NCBI GenBank assembly: GCA_938020565.1
Contig: CALIHP010000033.1
Span: 1 to 64,000 of the forward strand
Direction of reading: 5' to 3'
Origin: an uncultured Anaerolineaceae bacterium
GTDB lineage: Bacteria; Chloroflexota; Anaerolineae; Anaerolineales; Anaerolineaceae
Length of the DNA stretch: 64,000 bases
The notes under the pieces were generated by a model. It saw only the letters and a list, made by a program, of their open reading frames with translations. It did not search any database and was not told where the DNA came from. How positions within the stretch are numbered: position 1 is the first letter of the stretch; every line of letters begins with the position of its first letter. A program made the position numbers and the translations under genes. Shown here one piece after another: positions 1 to 8,644 of this stretch.

Positions 1-14
1 AATATAATCAGTCC

Positions 15-29
15 TAAGGAACTTCCTTA
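15..29. repeat. small palindrome upstream of the glycan genes
   Basis: TAAGGAA and TTCCTTA face each other around a single C. It could be an operator or the stem of a terminator for a gene outside the window. There is no T-run, so no function is assigned. The rest of positions 1-150 shows nothing else beyond the AAGGAG ribosome site at 134-139. Confidence 0.3.
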
Positions 30-150
30 ATCCCATGGAAATTTGAAACAGACACAAACCTCACACTCAGTTGCGTTTTGCAGCGCCGATTTTTCCGCCA
101 TTTGGTAAAATTGAATCGATGATTCTATGAAATAAGGAGCTTACGCTTTC

Positions 151-2271
151 GTGAAATCCGAACCGCAAGGTTTATTTTTCAGCAACAGGAATTTTTTTCG
201 ATCCGATCGTTTCGGCTACGTGCTGCTCTTTCTTCTCAGCGCCGCGGCGTTCCTCCCGCTGATTACCCGGATCGGTTTTTACTGGGACGATTGGCCGATG
301 CTCTGGTTCGAGGTTACCCAGGGGCCGCAGGGCTTCGCCGACGCGTTCACCAGCGACCGCCCGTTTCTCGGGATCCTTTACCGCTGGACCGGCGAAATCT
401 TTTCCGCCAATCCGCTGAGCTGGCAGCTGCTTGCCGTCGTCTTCCGCTGGCTCGCCGGCTGCGCCTTCTTTAAAACGCTGCGGCTGATCTGGAAGGACCG
501 GCCCGATGAAACGCTTTGGATCGCGGTGATCTGCGCCGTGTACTCGGGCTTCAAGCAGACGCCGATCGCTTATGTCTGGGGGAACGCGTTCATCCTCCTG
601 TTCTTCTACCTGCTCTCTTATGTCTTCATGTTCCTGGCGATCGACGCGTTCCAGTCGAAGCGGACCGCTATCGCGACAGCGTATACCATTCTGGGCGTCG
701 TCTGCTGCCTGCTCTGCACGCTCTGTACAGAATATTACACCGGACTGGATCTGGCGCGCGTTGTCATGATCTGGGTCTACCTGCGCCGGGAACGGACGGA
801 ACCGACATCCGGACTGCGGCTGATCCGGGATTTCGTCCTGTATTGGCTCCCTTATCTGACCGCGTTTATCAGCTTCATGGTATGGCGCATATTCGTTTTC
901 CGCTTTCCGTCGTACCGGCCGGTGCTGCTTGATCGTCTGATGGCGGACCCGCTGCGAACCGGCCTCGGACTTCTCCAAACGGTTCTTCAGGATGCGTTTA
1001 CCGCGACCTGGTCAGCCTGGTTCGAGTTTTTCCGCTTCCCGTTCGGCGAATCCTCGGCTGCGTTCTCGGACCGCGTCTTCTGGATCGTCGTCCTTTTGTC
1101 GTTTATCCTCCTGACCGCCGCGCTGGTCCTCAGGGAAAAGGCGGCGTCGAGGAATAACGGAACGCCAAACCGCGACTGGACCGGCGGCGCGGTCATCATC
1201 GGCCTCAGCGCCGTTGTCCTCCCGGGACTCCCCTACGTCGTTACCGACCTGTCGCCGGCGCTGACGTTCCCGCGCGACCGCTGGCTGACCGCGTACATGT
1301 TCGGATCGTCGATTCTGCTGGTCGCGCTGATCGATTGGGCGCTGCGAACCAGGGTTCAGAAAATCCTGCTCGTTGCGCTGACAGCAGCGTTCATGACCGG
1401 CGGGAACGTCCTCAACGCCAACAGCTACGCCCGCGATTGGCAGCTGCAAAAAAGTTTCGTCGAGCAGCTGCAAACCCGAATCCCTGAACTCGAAGAGCGG
1501 ACCTACTTCTTCACAGATTTCAATCCGCTCAGCTATGAAACCGACAATTCGCTGACCGGGATGGTCAATTTAGCGCTTTTCCCGGACCATCAAACGCTCG
1601 ACCTCCCGACCGCGGTCGGATTCTTCGACGTCCGTTTTGATCGGGACCTGACCCAGCTCAAATCCGGCGCGCCGATCTATCATGGCTTCCGTTCCGCCCT
1701 TTTCAGCGGCAGCGCCTCCGACCTCATCGTCTATTTTTACGCCCCGCCCGGATGCCTGCGCGTTCTGGACCCGGCTCAGCATAGCGATCTCCCGATTTTT
1801 CCGTCTTCGTTCTACGAACTGATCCCGCTGTCGAACCTCAGTCGGATCCGCCGTTCGGATCAGGCGCGGCCCCCGTTCCTGCGGGAACAGGTCTTCAGGG
1901 ACAGCAGCGGCGAAACCTGGTGCGCCGCGTTTCAGGAAGCCGACCTCGCCCGCCAGTTCGAAGACTGGGAAAAGATCGCAAAAATCGGCGACGAATCGAT
2001 CCGCCTCGGCGCGAAGGCGCTCTCGCCGGCCGAAGCCTCGGAGCTGATCCCCTTCGTTGAAGCCTATGCGCATACGGACCAGTGGCAGAAGAGCATCCCG
2101 CTGATCCGCGAGACGCATCGCATGAACCCGGATCTGGATCAGCCGCTCTGCGTCCGGCTCCAGCGTTTGCTGAGCGAGTTTCCAATCGACGAGGTTGGAA
2201 CCTTTAATGAAGTTCAAGCCGCATTCTATGACGTCGGCTGCAGCTTATATGCGAGTGAAAATGATAAATAA
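151..2271 (+). CDS. GT-C-like polytopic membrane protein, probable glycan glycosyltransferase
   Basis: A 706-residue membrane protein starting at GTG, with AAGGAG about 10 bases upstream. Roughly ten hydrophobic segments fill residues 20-430. They are followed by a soluble C-terminal region of about 270 residues, helical towards its end. The first extracytoplasmic loop carries an acidic FYWDDWPM motif, which is where GT-C fold glycosyltransferases keep their catalytic acid. The family therefore transfers a sugar from a polyprenyl-phosphate donor outside the membrane. The next gene is a GT2 of the polyprenyl-phosphate-sugar synthase type, which would supply that donor. I see the topology and the acidic motif; the acceptor is unknown. 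It could also be an uncharacterised membrane protein of the same locus. Confidence 0.6.
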   Translation: MKSEPQGLFFSNRNFFRSDRFGYVLLFLLSAAAFLPLITRIGFYWDDWPMLWFEVTQGPQGFADAFTSDRPFLGILYRWTGEIFSANPLSWQLLAVVFRWLAGCAFFKTLRLIWKDRPDETLWIAVICAVYSGFKQTPIAYVWGNAFILLFFYLLSYVFMFLAIDAFQSKRTAIATAYTILGVVCCLLCTLCTEYYTGLDLARVVMIWVYLRRERTEPTSGLRLIRDFVLYWLPYLTAFISFMVWRIFVFRFPSYRPVLLDRLMADPLRTGLGLLQTVLQDAFTATWSAWFEFFRFPFGESSAAFSDRVFWIVVLLSFILLTAALVLREKAASRNNGTPNRDWTGGAVIIGLSAVVLPGLPYVVTDLSPALTFPRDRWLTAYMFGSSILLVALIDWALRTRVQKILLVALTAAFMTGGNVLNANSYARDWQLQKSFVEQLQTRIPELEERTYFFTDFNPLSYETDNSLTGMVNLALFPDHQTLDLPTAVGFFDVRFDRDLTQLKSGAPIYHGFRSALFSGSASDLIVYFYAPPGCLRVLDPAQHSDLPIFPSSFYELIPLSNLSRIRRSDQARPPFLREQVFRDSSGETWCAAFQEADLARQFEDWEKIAKIGDESIRLGAKALSPAEASELIPFVEAYAHTDQWQKSIPLIRETHRMNPDLDQPLCVRLQRLLSEFPIDEVGTFNEVQAAFYDVGCSLYASENDK

Positions 2272-3226
2272 CGTCCCGTCTCCCGATTTCGAAGCGTCGA
2301 TCGTAATCCCCGTTTACAACGGCGCAGATACGATTCCTGAACTGGCCGACCGGCTCAGCCGCGTCTGTCCGACGCTGTTTTCCGACTATGAGATTATTTT
2401 CATCGACGACGGATCGCCAGATTCGAGCTGGGCAACGATCCAGCGCTTAGCCGCGACAGTTCCCAACGTCGTCGGCGTCCGGCTGCGCCGGAACTTTGGA
2501 CAGCATAACGCGACCCTCTGTGGAATACGAGCGGCCCGTTTCCCAATCACAATTACGATGGACGACGACCTGCAGCATCCTCCGGAACAGCTGCCCGCGC
2601 TCCTTGACGAGTTCCGGAAAGGCTACGACGTCGTCTACGCCGTTCCGAAAAAATTGCCGCATGCCTGGTGGCGAAACCTCGGTTCCAGAATGATCAAGCT
2701 GATCCTCAGTAAGATCATGAACATCCCGATTCAGGACATCGGCGCCTTCCGGATATTCAGGACCGAGCTCCGCGACGCCTTCGCCGATTATCATAGTCCC
2801 GACGTATACATCGATCCGCTCCTGAGCTGGGGAACGACATCGTTCAGCCATATCGCCGTCGAAGAAAAACCGCGGACCGTCGGCGAATCGAATTACACGA
2901 TGAAAAGCCTGATTAAAGCGACACTCTCGATCATGACCGGATACAGCACGATCCCGCTGCGCTTAGCTTCCATGCTCGGGTTTTTCTTCCTGATCTTCGG
3001 CGTGATCGTCCTGATCTACGTTCTGTATATCGCGATCGTCGTCGGCTCGATCCCCGGCTGGCCGTTCTTAGCCTCCCTCGTCTCGCTCTTCTCAGGTGCG
3101 CAGCTCTTTTCGCTGGGACTGATCGGCGAATATCTGGCTCGGATGTACGTGCGGACGATGGACCGGCCGGTTTATCTCGTCGCCGAACGGAGCGCCGCCG
3201 CCAAGACGAAGGGACAGGGCGAATGA
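2261..3226 (+). CDS. GT2 polyprenyl-phosphate sugar synthase (GtrB/DPM-like)
   Basis: Family 2 glycosyltransferase of about 321 residues that would load a sugar onto polyprenyl phosphate at the inner membrane face. It shows the N-terminal SIVIPVYNG strand, the FIDDGSPDSSW nucleotide-binding motif and a DDDLQHP (DXD-type) motif. Two C-terminal hydrophobic helices are typical of GtrB/ArnC-type enzymes. The start is uncertain: in-frame TTG 2195, ATG 2207, ATG 2228, ATG 2249 and ATG 2261 are all open. I prefer 2261 because the family homology begins shortly after it and the overlap with the previous gene is then only 11 bases. The ATGA overlap with the methyltransferase indicates one operon of three glycan genes. 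Confidence 0.85.
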   Translation: MINNVPSPDFEASIVIPVYNGADTIPELADRLSRVCPTLFSDYEIIFIDDGSPDSSWATIQRLAATVPNVVGVRLRRNFGQHNATLCGIRAARFPITITMDDDLQHPPEQLPALLDEFRKGYDVVYAVPKKLPHAWWRNLGSRMIKLILSKIMNIPIQDIGAFRIFRTELRDAFADYHSPDVYIDPLLSWGTTSFSHIAVEEKPRTVGESNYTMKSLIKATLSIMTGYSTIPLRLASMLGFFFLIFGVIVLIYVLYIAIVVGSIPGWPFLASLVSLFSGAQLFSLGLIGEYLARMYVRTMDRPVYLVAERSAAAKTKGQGE

Positions 3227-3852
3227 CGGCCGACATCCCGGGAATCCGGCGCTTCTTCCAGGATCAATTCGCCAGCCACGGCGAATCGGCGGAGGGCGTC
3301 GGCTGGAACTCCACCTATGCGCAGGACATCCGCTTCGAGCAGCTCCTCAAAGTTGTCGACCGCGCGCTTCCTTTCACGATGATCGAGTTCGGCTGCGGCT
3401 ATGGATATTTAATCGACTACATGGACCAGAACGACTGCAATCCGGACCATTACTATGGCCTTGATATCGTCCCTGAATCGGTCGAAGCGGCGAAAACGCG
3501 CTTCGCCAGCCGCCAGAACTGCACGTTTCATCTCGATCCTTCCGAAATCCCAAACGCGGACTACCTCGTCGCCTCCGGGGTCTTTAATATCAAACTCGAC
3601 GCGTCCAACGCGGATTGGACCGAATACGTTCTGGAAAACTTAAAAAAATTCGACGCATGGACAAAAAAAGGGTTCGCCGTTAATTTCCTGACGAAATATT
3701 CCGACCCTGAACGAATGGCGCTCCGTCCGGATCTTTATTACGCCGATCCCTGCGCGCTGTTCGATTACTGCAAGCGCAGCTTCTCGCGCAACGTTGCGCT
3801 CCTCCACGATTACGAAATTTACGATTTTACCCTGATCGTTCGCAAAAGCTGA
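3223..3852 (+). CDS. class I SAM-dependent methyltransferase
   Basis: A 209-residue soluble protein with the Rossmann SAM-binding motif I (MIEFGCGYGYLID). An acidic residue ends the second strand (YYGLDIVPESVE). Its start ATG overlaps the stop of the GT2 gene by four bases, so the two are translationally coupled. By context it may methylate a sugar or lipid-linked glycan intermediate, for instance as a chain cap. The substrate cannot be read from the sequence. The protein is complete, with no truncation. Confidence 0.8.
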   Translation: MTADIPGIRRFFQDQFASHGESAEGVGWNSTYAQDIRFEQLLKVVDRALPFTMIEFGCGYGYLIDYMDQNDCNPDHYYGLDIVPESVEAAKTRFASRQNCTFHLDPSEIPNADYLVASGVFNIKLDASNADWTEYVLENLKKFDAWTKKGFAVNFLTKYSDPERMALRPDLYYADPCALFDYCKRSFSRNVALLHDYEIYDFTLIVRKS

Positions 3853-3897
3853 ACAGGCGGAAGGCTTCTTCCCGCGTTCCAGCAATGATCGCCTGAT

Positions 3898-3929
3898 AAA
3901 AAAAAGCTCGTCCCTTTTCGGACGAGCTT
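3898..3929 (-). terminator. intrinsic terminator of the rplU-rpmA-rpmE operon
   Basis: A 10-bp perfect stem (AAGCTCGTCC with GGACGAGCTT) with loop CTTTTC. On the minus strand it is followed by eight U. It lies 24 bases past the rpmE stop. On the plus strand the U-run is poor, so it mainly serves the ribosomal protein operon, though it also blocks read-through from the methyltransferase. Confidence 0.85.
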
Positions 3930-3952
3930 TACCAAAGCTGTTATCCTGCGTT

Positions 3953-4420
3953 TCAGCCCTGCGTCGCCGGAACTTCATACCCGAGCGAGCGAAGCTTCTT
4001 CTTCAGGTCGATCAGCGATTTTTGACCAAAATCGTCGACAGTCAGGATCTTTTCATCGCCGCCGGCGTTGAAATCGGCTAAAATATCGGCAACCGTTTTA
4101 TAACCGGCTCCCAGCAGAGCTTCCGTCTGGCGCTTAGACAGCTCCAGCGATTCGATAGTCCGTTCCGGAGACGTCTTCGACGTTTCGCGGGACTGCTTTT
4201 CGGCGATAAACTCCTGCCGCGCCTGCAATCGGCGATAGAAGCGGTCAACCTGCCCTTCCATGTCGAGCATACGCTGCTGCTGTCCGGTGTAAAACGGATG
4301 GCAGGCATTGCAGACTTCAGTTCGGATTTCTTTACGAGTCGAACCGGTTTTCCATGTATTTCCACAGGCGCAGGTTACCGTCGCTTCAGGGAAATAGTCC
4401 GGATGAATTCCTTTTTTCAT
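3953..4420 (-). CDS. rpmE: ribosomal protein L31 fused to an RNA polymerase alpha-CTD-like domain
   Basis: Residues 1-70 are a zinc-binding (C+) L31 with MKKGIHPDYFP, Cys17, Cys19, Cys37 and Cys40, and the CHPFYTGQQ and VDRFYRR signatures. Normal L31 ends there at about 70 residues. This protein is 155 residues. After a charged linker (about 71-87) it continues into a helix-hairpin-helix domain resembling the C-terminal domain of RNA polymerase alpha: IESLELSKRQTEALLGAG, then FGQKSLIDLKKKLRSLGY. Arg97 and Lys134 sit where E. coli alpha has its DNA-contacting Arg265 and Lys298. The Asn268 position is Glu100. It is the last gene after rplU and rpmA, ahead of the terminator. L31 identity is certain; the alpha-CTD assignment is by motif alignment. 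Confidence 0.88.
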   Translation of the reverse strand: MKKGIHPDYFPEATVTCACGNTWKTGSTRKEIRTEVCNACHPFYTGQQQRMLDMEGQVDRFYRRLQARQEFIAEKQSRETSKTSPERTIESLELSKRQTEALLGAGYKTVADILADFNAGGDEKILTVDDFGQKSLIDLKKKLRSLGYEVPATQG

Positions 4421-4484
4421 GATTTCCTTCTTTCTTTCACGCTTCGTTTTCTACTGACCTTCGAAAACGGTCCGGTGAAAACCG

Positions 4485-4784
4485 TTATTCAGCTTCTTCG
4501 GTAACTTCTTCTTCGTCATAATCGACGAATTCAACCGGATCAATATTAACTCGCTTCCGCCCGCCCGGCATCGTTTCATAAACGACAAAACCAAGCTCTT
4601 TCGCGTACAGCGTATAATCACGCCCACAGCCGACGTTCTCACCGGCATGAACTTTCGTCCCATGCTGACGAACCAGGATACTGCCGGGGAGGACCAACTC
4701 GCCGCCGAAGCGCTTAACACCTAAGCGCTGAGAATTACTGTCGCGACCGTTGCGGCTGGAACCGCCGCCTTTTTTATGTGCCAT
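4485..4784 (-). CDS. rpmA: 50S ribosomal protein L27
   Basis: A 99-residue L27 with the conserved N-terminus MAHKKGGGSSRNGRDS, whose basic tail reaches the peptidyl transferase centre. It also has GSILVRQHGTKVHAG. There is no N-terminal extension of the kind cleaved in Firmicutes. The C-terminus is extended by an acidic tail (DYDEEEVTEEAE). It lies six bases downstream of rplU, as in nearly all bacteria. Usually obg follows; here rpmE does. Confidence 0.97.
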   Translation of the reverse strand: MAHKKGGGSSRNGRDSNSQRLGVKRFGGELVLPGSILVRQHGTKVHAGENVGCGRDYTLYAKELGFVVYETMPGGRKRVNIDPVEFVDYDEEEVTEEAE

Positions 4785-4790
4785 GATGTC

Positions 4791-5105
4791 TTACCCCTCT
4801 ATTGATTCGATCTGAATACGCGTATAAATCTGGCGGTGACCAGTCTTGACGCGATAATGTTTCTTCGGACGATATTTGAAAACGATAATCTTCGGCCCCT
4901 TTTCCTCGCCGACGATTTTCCCGGTGACCTTCGCAGCCTTGACAGTCGGCTGACCGACTTTAACCGCGCCGTCGCTGACAAGCAGTAAGACGTCGTTCAG
5001 GACGATCTCTTCGCCGGCTTCGGCTTCCAACCGATCGACGACGATCGATTGACCTTCAACAGCTTTATACTGTTTGCCGCCCGACTCTACGATAGCATAC
5101 TTCAT
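4791..5105 (-). CDS. rplU: 50S ribosomal protein L21
   Basis: A 104-residue L21 beginning MKYAIVESGGKQYKA, with KYRPKKHYRVKTGHRQ near the C-terminus. An in-frame ATG seven codons earlier exists. The start at 5105 matches the family N-terminus and has GGAGAAAG at the proper distance. It is the first gene of the rplU-rpmA-rpmE operon. Its promoter and a GC-rich leader of about 95 bases lie upstream. Confidence 0.96.
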   Translation of the reverse strand: MKYAIVESGGKQYKAVEGQSIVVDRLEAEAGEEIVLNDVLLLVSDGAVKVGQPTVKAAKVTGKIVGEEKGPKIIVFKYRPKKHYRVKTGHRQIYTRIQIESIEG

Positions 5106-5200
5106 AATTCTTTCTCCAATCTTCACTTCGCCGTCCTCCGCCGCGCAGCCGCCGCGGACCGGGGAAGTTGGCTCTGATCCGCCGGAACGTCTCGGCGAAC
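5106..5200 (-). promoter_or_regulatory. structured 5' leader of rplU
   Basis: Between the predicted transcription start and rplU lies a GC-rich leader able to fold around CCGCGGCGG / GCCGCG segments. Leaders of this kind upstream of rplU are known in several phyla, where they are taken to be autoregulatory. I cannot match it to a defined structural class by eye. Confidence 0.35.
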
Positions 5201-5206
5201 CGTCTT

Positions 5207-5234
5207 ATTATACATCAATTCAGCAAACTGTCAA
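5207..5234 (-). promoter_or_regulatory. consensus sigma70 promoter for rplU-rpmA-rpmE
   Basis: On the minus strand TTGACA (5229-5234) and TATAAT (5207-5212) are both perfect, separated by 16 bases. Transcription should begin near 5200. This is the strongest promoter in the window, fitting ribosomal protein genes. Confidence 0.85.
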
Positions 5235-5265
5235 AGCGATTTAAGCGGCTGATTTTTCCGAAACC

Positions 5266-6237
5266 CTACCCCTGCTTCCGGTAATCGTAGAAACCTTTCC
5301 CGGCGTTGACCCCGGTCTCGCCCCGATCTATTTTCGCTTTCAGAAGGTGATCGATCTTATAGCTGACCGTTCCCTCCGTATTCACGTCCGGGCGCATACG
5401 ATTAATGTTATACGCAGTTTCAAGACCTACAATGTCGAGAATCTTAAACGGACCGGCGGGCGCGCTGGTAGCCAGCTGCCAGGTGAGGTCGATCGTTTCC
5501 GGATCAGCGACTTCGTTCGCCCAGAGCGCCTCCGCCGCGTTCAGGAACGGGACCAACATCGAATTCAGGATATAGCCGGGTTGTTCCTTATGGAGCTCCA
5601 ACGGAACCATATTGATCTCCACCGCGAAAGCGACGACCCGCTTGAACACGTCCGCGTCCGTTCCTGCGTGCCCCATGATCTCAGCCGTATTATTTTTCCA
5701 GATCGTGTTCGCGAAATGCAGCGCGCAGTATTTTTCCGGACGTCCCGTATATGCGGCGAACGAGCTGGGCAGCATTGTCGAAGAATTCGTACAGAGGATC
5801 GTTTTCTCCGGGAGCAGGTCCTTCAGCGCCGTATAAACTCCGATCTTGGCTTTCGGATCCTCCGACATCGTTTCAATCACGATATCGGCGTCGGCAACCG
5901 CCTTTGCCATATCAAGCTCAAGGTGAATTAGTTTCGCGAACCGATCCTTCGCCTGCGCGATGAGCCCGTCGATTTCTTCAGCAGTCGCCTGAGGCCAGCT
6001 TTTAATCAGCCCGCGCGGATACACAAAAGCGCCCATCGGATTTCCAAGAAGAGCCTTCGCCTTCTCCAGATCCTCGATCATCAGGCCCGAATAACGCGCG
6101 ATTTTTGGCTGGGTACGACCGATCGATCCCTCGCTTCGCAGCCAAAGCGTCGTATCATGCCCCGTATAGGCAGACATCAAAGCAATCTGAGCGCCAAGAA
6201 CGCCCCCGCCAACAACAACGACCTTATTGAAATTCAT
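5266..6237 (-). CDS. 3-hydroxyacyl-CoA dehydrogenase family protein
   Basis: A 323-residue single-copy enzyme of the 3-hydroxybutyryl-CoA dehydrogenase type, which oxidises a 3-hydroxyacyl-CoA with NAD. The N-terminus has the dinucleotide motif VVVGGGVLGAQIA. The mid region has DADIVIETMSED and TNSSTM. The catalytic His stands in ALHFANTIWKNN, near the family's usual HFFNP. The C-terminus has GVNAGKGFYDY. The HFFNP substitution leaves the acyl specificity open. It stands alone between two operons, starting at ATG with GAGG 9-12 bases upstream. A beta-hydroxy acid dehydrogenase relative is the alternative. Confidence 0.85.
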   Translation of the reverse strand: MNFNKVVVVGGGVLGAQIALMSAYTGHDTTLWLRSEGSIGRTQPKIARYSGLMIEDLEKAKALLGNPMGAFVYPRGLIKSWPQATAEEIDGLIAQAKDRFAKLIHLELDMAKAVADADIVIETMSEDPKAKIGVYTALKDLLPEKTILCTNSSTMLPSSFAAYTGRPEKYCALHFANTIWKNNTAEIMGHAGTDADVFKRVVAFAVEINMVPLELHKEQPGYILNSMLVPFLNAAEALWANEVADPETIDLTWQLATSAPAGPFKILDIVGLETAYNINRMRPDVNTEGTVSYKIDHLLKAKIDRGETGVNAGKGFYDYRKQG

Positions 6238-6376
6238 CCTCTTATATCCTCGTTTTTTTCTCTTTTTATTGAATAACCCTGACGCTTAAGTATACTGCGA
6301 ATCAGTGAAAGGAATCGTTACAATCCCCCTGAGCATTCTCACAGTTCAGCAAAGACATTTTCAGACTACGCGAATT

Positions 6377-8623
6377 TCAAACGCCTTCCGCAGAATCCAA
6401 AAGCGAGTCCGATTCCCGCGGAATAAACCGATCCAGGTCCTTCGGCGCAGGCGTAAGCCGCGCCGCCGCCTCCAGCGCGTCAGCCGCCAGCTGCATTTGG
6501 CTGTCAAGCGGGTCGCTCTTCCGCCGGTCCACGCGACGATACGATCCGTCCGGCGCCATGATCCGCGCCCGATCCGTGTCGCAGAGCTGGAGCCGGAGAA
6601 TCCGGAAAATCCGGTTGCGAACGTTCCGGTCCTCGATCGGAAACTGAACCTCGATCCGCCGGTCCATATTCCGCTGCATCCAGTCCGCCGATCCGAGGAA
6701 CAGGTCCTCGCTCCCATCATTGTAATAATAAAAGATACGCGAATGCTCAAGGTAGCGGCCAACGAGACTTCGGACATGAATATTTTCCGAGAGACCTCGG
6801 ATCCCGGGGCGCAGCACGCAAATCCCACGCACAATCAGGAAAATCTTCACGCCCGCCTGCGACGCAGCGTACAGCGATTCGACAATTTCCGGATCCAGGA
6901 GCGAATTAATTTTAGCGACGAGGATCGCTTTTTTTCCTTCCTTCGCGTTTCTGGCTTCCTGCTTGATTCGGGAAATCGTGTCTTCGCGGAGCCAGCGCGG
7001 AGCGGCGATCAGCTTCCGCAGTCCAAGCGGGATCGAATACCCGGTGATCATGTTAAAGAAATCCGTCGCGTCTCGACCGAACGTCTCGGAAGAGGTCATC
7101 AAGCCTAAGTCGGTATAAATACCAGCGGTAATATCGTTATAATTTCCCGTCCCTAAATGAACGTAGCGGCGGATTTCGTCCTCTTCCTCGCGAACGATCA
7201 GCGTAATCTTGCTATGCGTCTTCAGCCCAACCAGGCCGTAAATTACGTGGCAGCCGGCTTTTTCCAGCTTCTTCGCCCATTGGATATTATTTTCCTCGTC
7301 AAAACGCGCTTTCAACTCGACGAGGACCAGGACCTGTTTCCCGGCCTCCGCCGCCGCCGCCAGAGCGGTAATAATCGGCGACTGCCCGCTGACGCGATAA
7401 AGCGTCTGCTTAATCGCCAGAACGTTTGGATCGCGCGACGCTTGCTGAATGAGCTCGATAACCGGGCTGAAGCTCTCGAACGGATGATTCAGGATAACGT
7501 CGCGGTCCCGGAGGACGGAAAAAATATCGCCCTGACGAAGAAACGCCGGAGACGGCTGCGGAACGAAGCTGGGATATTTCAGGTCGGGCCGATCACCGAT
7601 AAGCTTCGGAAGCTTCGAAAAGAAAGTCAGATCGAGGGGCCCTGGGACCCGGTAGACGTTGATATCCGAAATTTTCAGATTTTCATAAAGCTCCTGAACA
7701 ATCGCGGGCGCCGCGTCCCGATCGATTTCGAGCCGAATGACCTCGCCCCACTGGCGTTTATGCAGCTGATATTCGATTTCCACCAGCAAATCAGCCGCGT
7801 CTTCGTCGTCGATTTCCAGATCGGCGTTCCGGGTGATCCGAAAACGCGCGATATCGCCGATCTTGACGCCGCTGAATAAGCGGTTGATAAACAGGATCAC
7901 CAAATCCTCAAGAAGAATAAAACTCTTCCCGGTTGGGTCCGGAAGCTGGACGATGCGCGGGAGGACGACCGGAATCTGGATAATCGCGAAAGATTTCTCG
8001 CTTTCGGTCTTCAGCTTCCGATCCGGCTGCTCGACCATGACGAAAAGGTTCAGCGACTTATTCGCGATCAGCGGGAACGGCGAACCGGCGTCGACCGCTA
8101 ACGGCGTCAGGACCGGGAAAACCGTCGATTCGTAATACCGCTGCGCGAATTTCAGCTGATCCTCGGTCAGCTGGTCCGGAGTCTTAATAAAAAACCCTTC
8201 TTTTTCGAGCGCGGGAAAAAGCGACCGGTTCACGGTCGAATACTGCCGCCGGACCATCTCATGAACCCGCTCCGATATCCGTTCCAGCTGTTCCTGCGGC
8301 TTCAGGCCGGACGGATCGGGCATCGTATAATCCGCCTTGACCAGGTCGTGAATCGAGGCGACGCGAACCATGAAGAATTCATCCAGGTTCGACCCGGTAA
8401 TCGAGATGAAATTCAAGCGCTCAAATAACGGATTTTCAATATCGCGCGCCTCCTCAAGACAGCGGTCGTTAAACTCCAGCCAGCTAAGTTCGCGATTGAT
8501 GAATTTCGACGGAAACGCGCTCCGTTCAAACGCCGCCTTCCCCAGCAAGTCTTTATTCTCATCCAGAGATAAAAGAAAAGCACGATCAAGATTTTCAGCA
8601 GTCGGTTCCAATTGTCCCTCCAT
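6377..8623 (-). CDS. ppk: polyphosphate kinase 1
   Basis: A 748-residue PPK1, which polymerises the ATP gamma-phosphate into polyphosphate and can run in reverse. It shows the N-terminal FINRELSWLEFNDR signature, the central SFSPVIELIQQASRDP region and the two HKD-like motifs. These are THSKITLIVREEED and, earlier on the same face, YVHLGTGNYND with its phosphorylated His. The full family length is present. The start is ambiguous: GGAGGG lies inside the first codons from ATG 8623, and a TTG at 8611 has better Shine-Dalgarno spacing. It follows the ppx-type gene by 21 bases in one operon with pfkA. Confidence 0.96.
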   Translation of the reverse strand: MEGQLEPTAENLDRAFLLSLDENKDLLGKAAFERSAFPSKFINRELSWLEFNDRCLEEARDIENPLFERLNFISITGSNLDEFFMVRVASIHDLVKADYTMPDPSGLKPQEQLERISERVHEMVRRQYSTVNRSLFPALEKEGFFIKTPDQLTEDQLKFAQRYYESTVFPVLTPLAVDAGSPFPLIANKSLNLFVMVEQPDRKLKTESEKSFAIIQIPVVLPRIVQLPDPTGKSFILLEDLVILFINRLFSGVKIGDIARFRITRNADLEIDDEDAADLLVEIEYQLHKRQWGEVIRLEIDRDAAPAIVQELYENLKISDINVYRVPGPLDLTFFSKLPKLIGDRPDLKYPSFVPQPSPAFLRQGDIFSVLRDRDVILNHPFESFSPVIELIQQASRDPNVLAIKQTLYRVSGQSPIITALAAAAEAGKQVLVLVELKARFDEENNIQWAKKLEKAGCHVIYGLVGLKTHSKITLIVREEEDEIRRYVHLGTGNYNDITAGIYTDLGLMTSSETFGRDATDFFNMITGYSIPLGLRKLIAAPRWLREDTISRIKQEARNAKEGKKAILVAKINSLLDPEIVESLYAASQAGVKIFLIVRGICVLRPGIRGLSENIHVRSLVGRYLEHSRIFYYYNDGSEDLFLGSADWMQRNMDRRIEVQFPIEDRNVRNRIFRILRLQLCDTDRARIMAPDGSYRRVDRRKSDPLDSQMQLAADALEAAARLTPAPKDLDRFIPRESDSLLDSAEGV

Positions 8624-8644
8624 CTCCGCAGGCCCAGCCGCGGC

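Noticed and set aside
172..978. Long open frame antisense to the first membrane protein gene
   Set aside because: Codon pattern is the shadow of a GC-rich gene: Arg/Gln/Asp-rich, no fold motif, no ribosome site. The same applies to the other long antisense frames over leuA-leuD, ppk, the nucleoside operon and the sugar operons.
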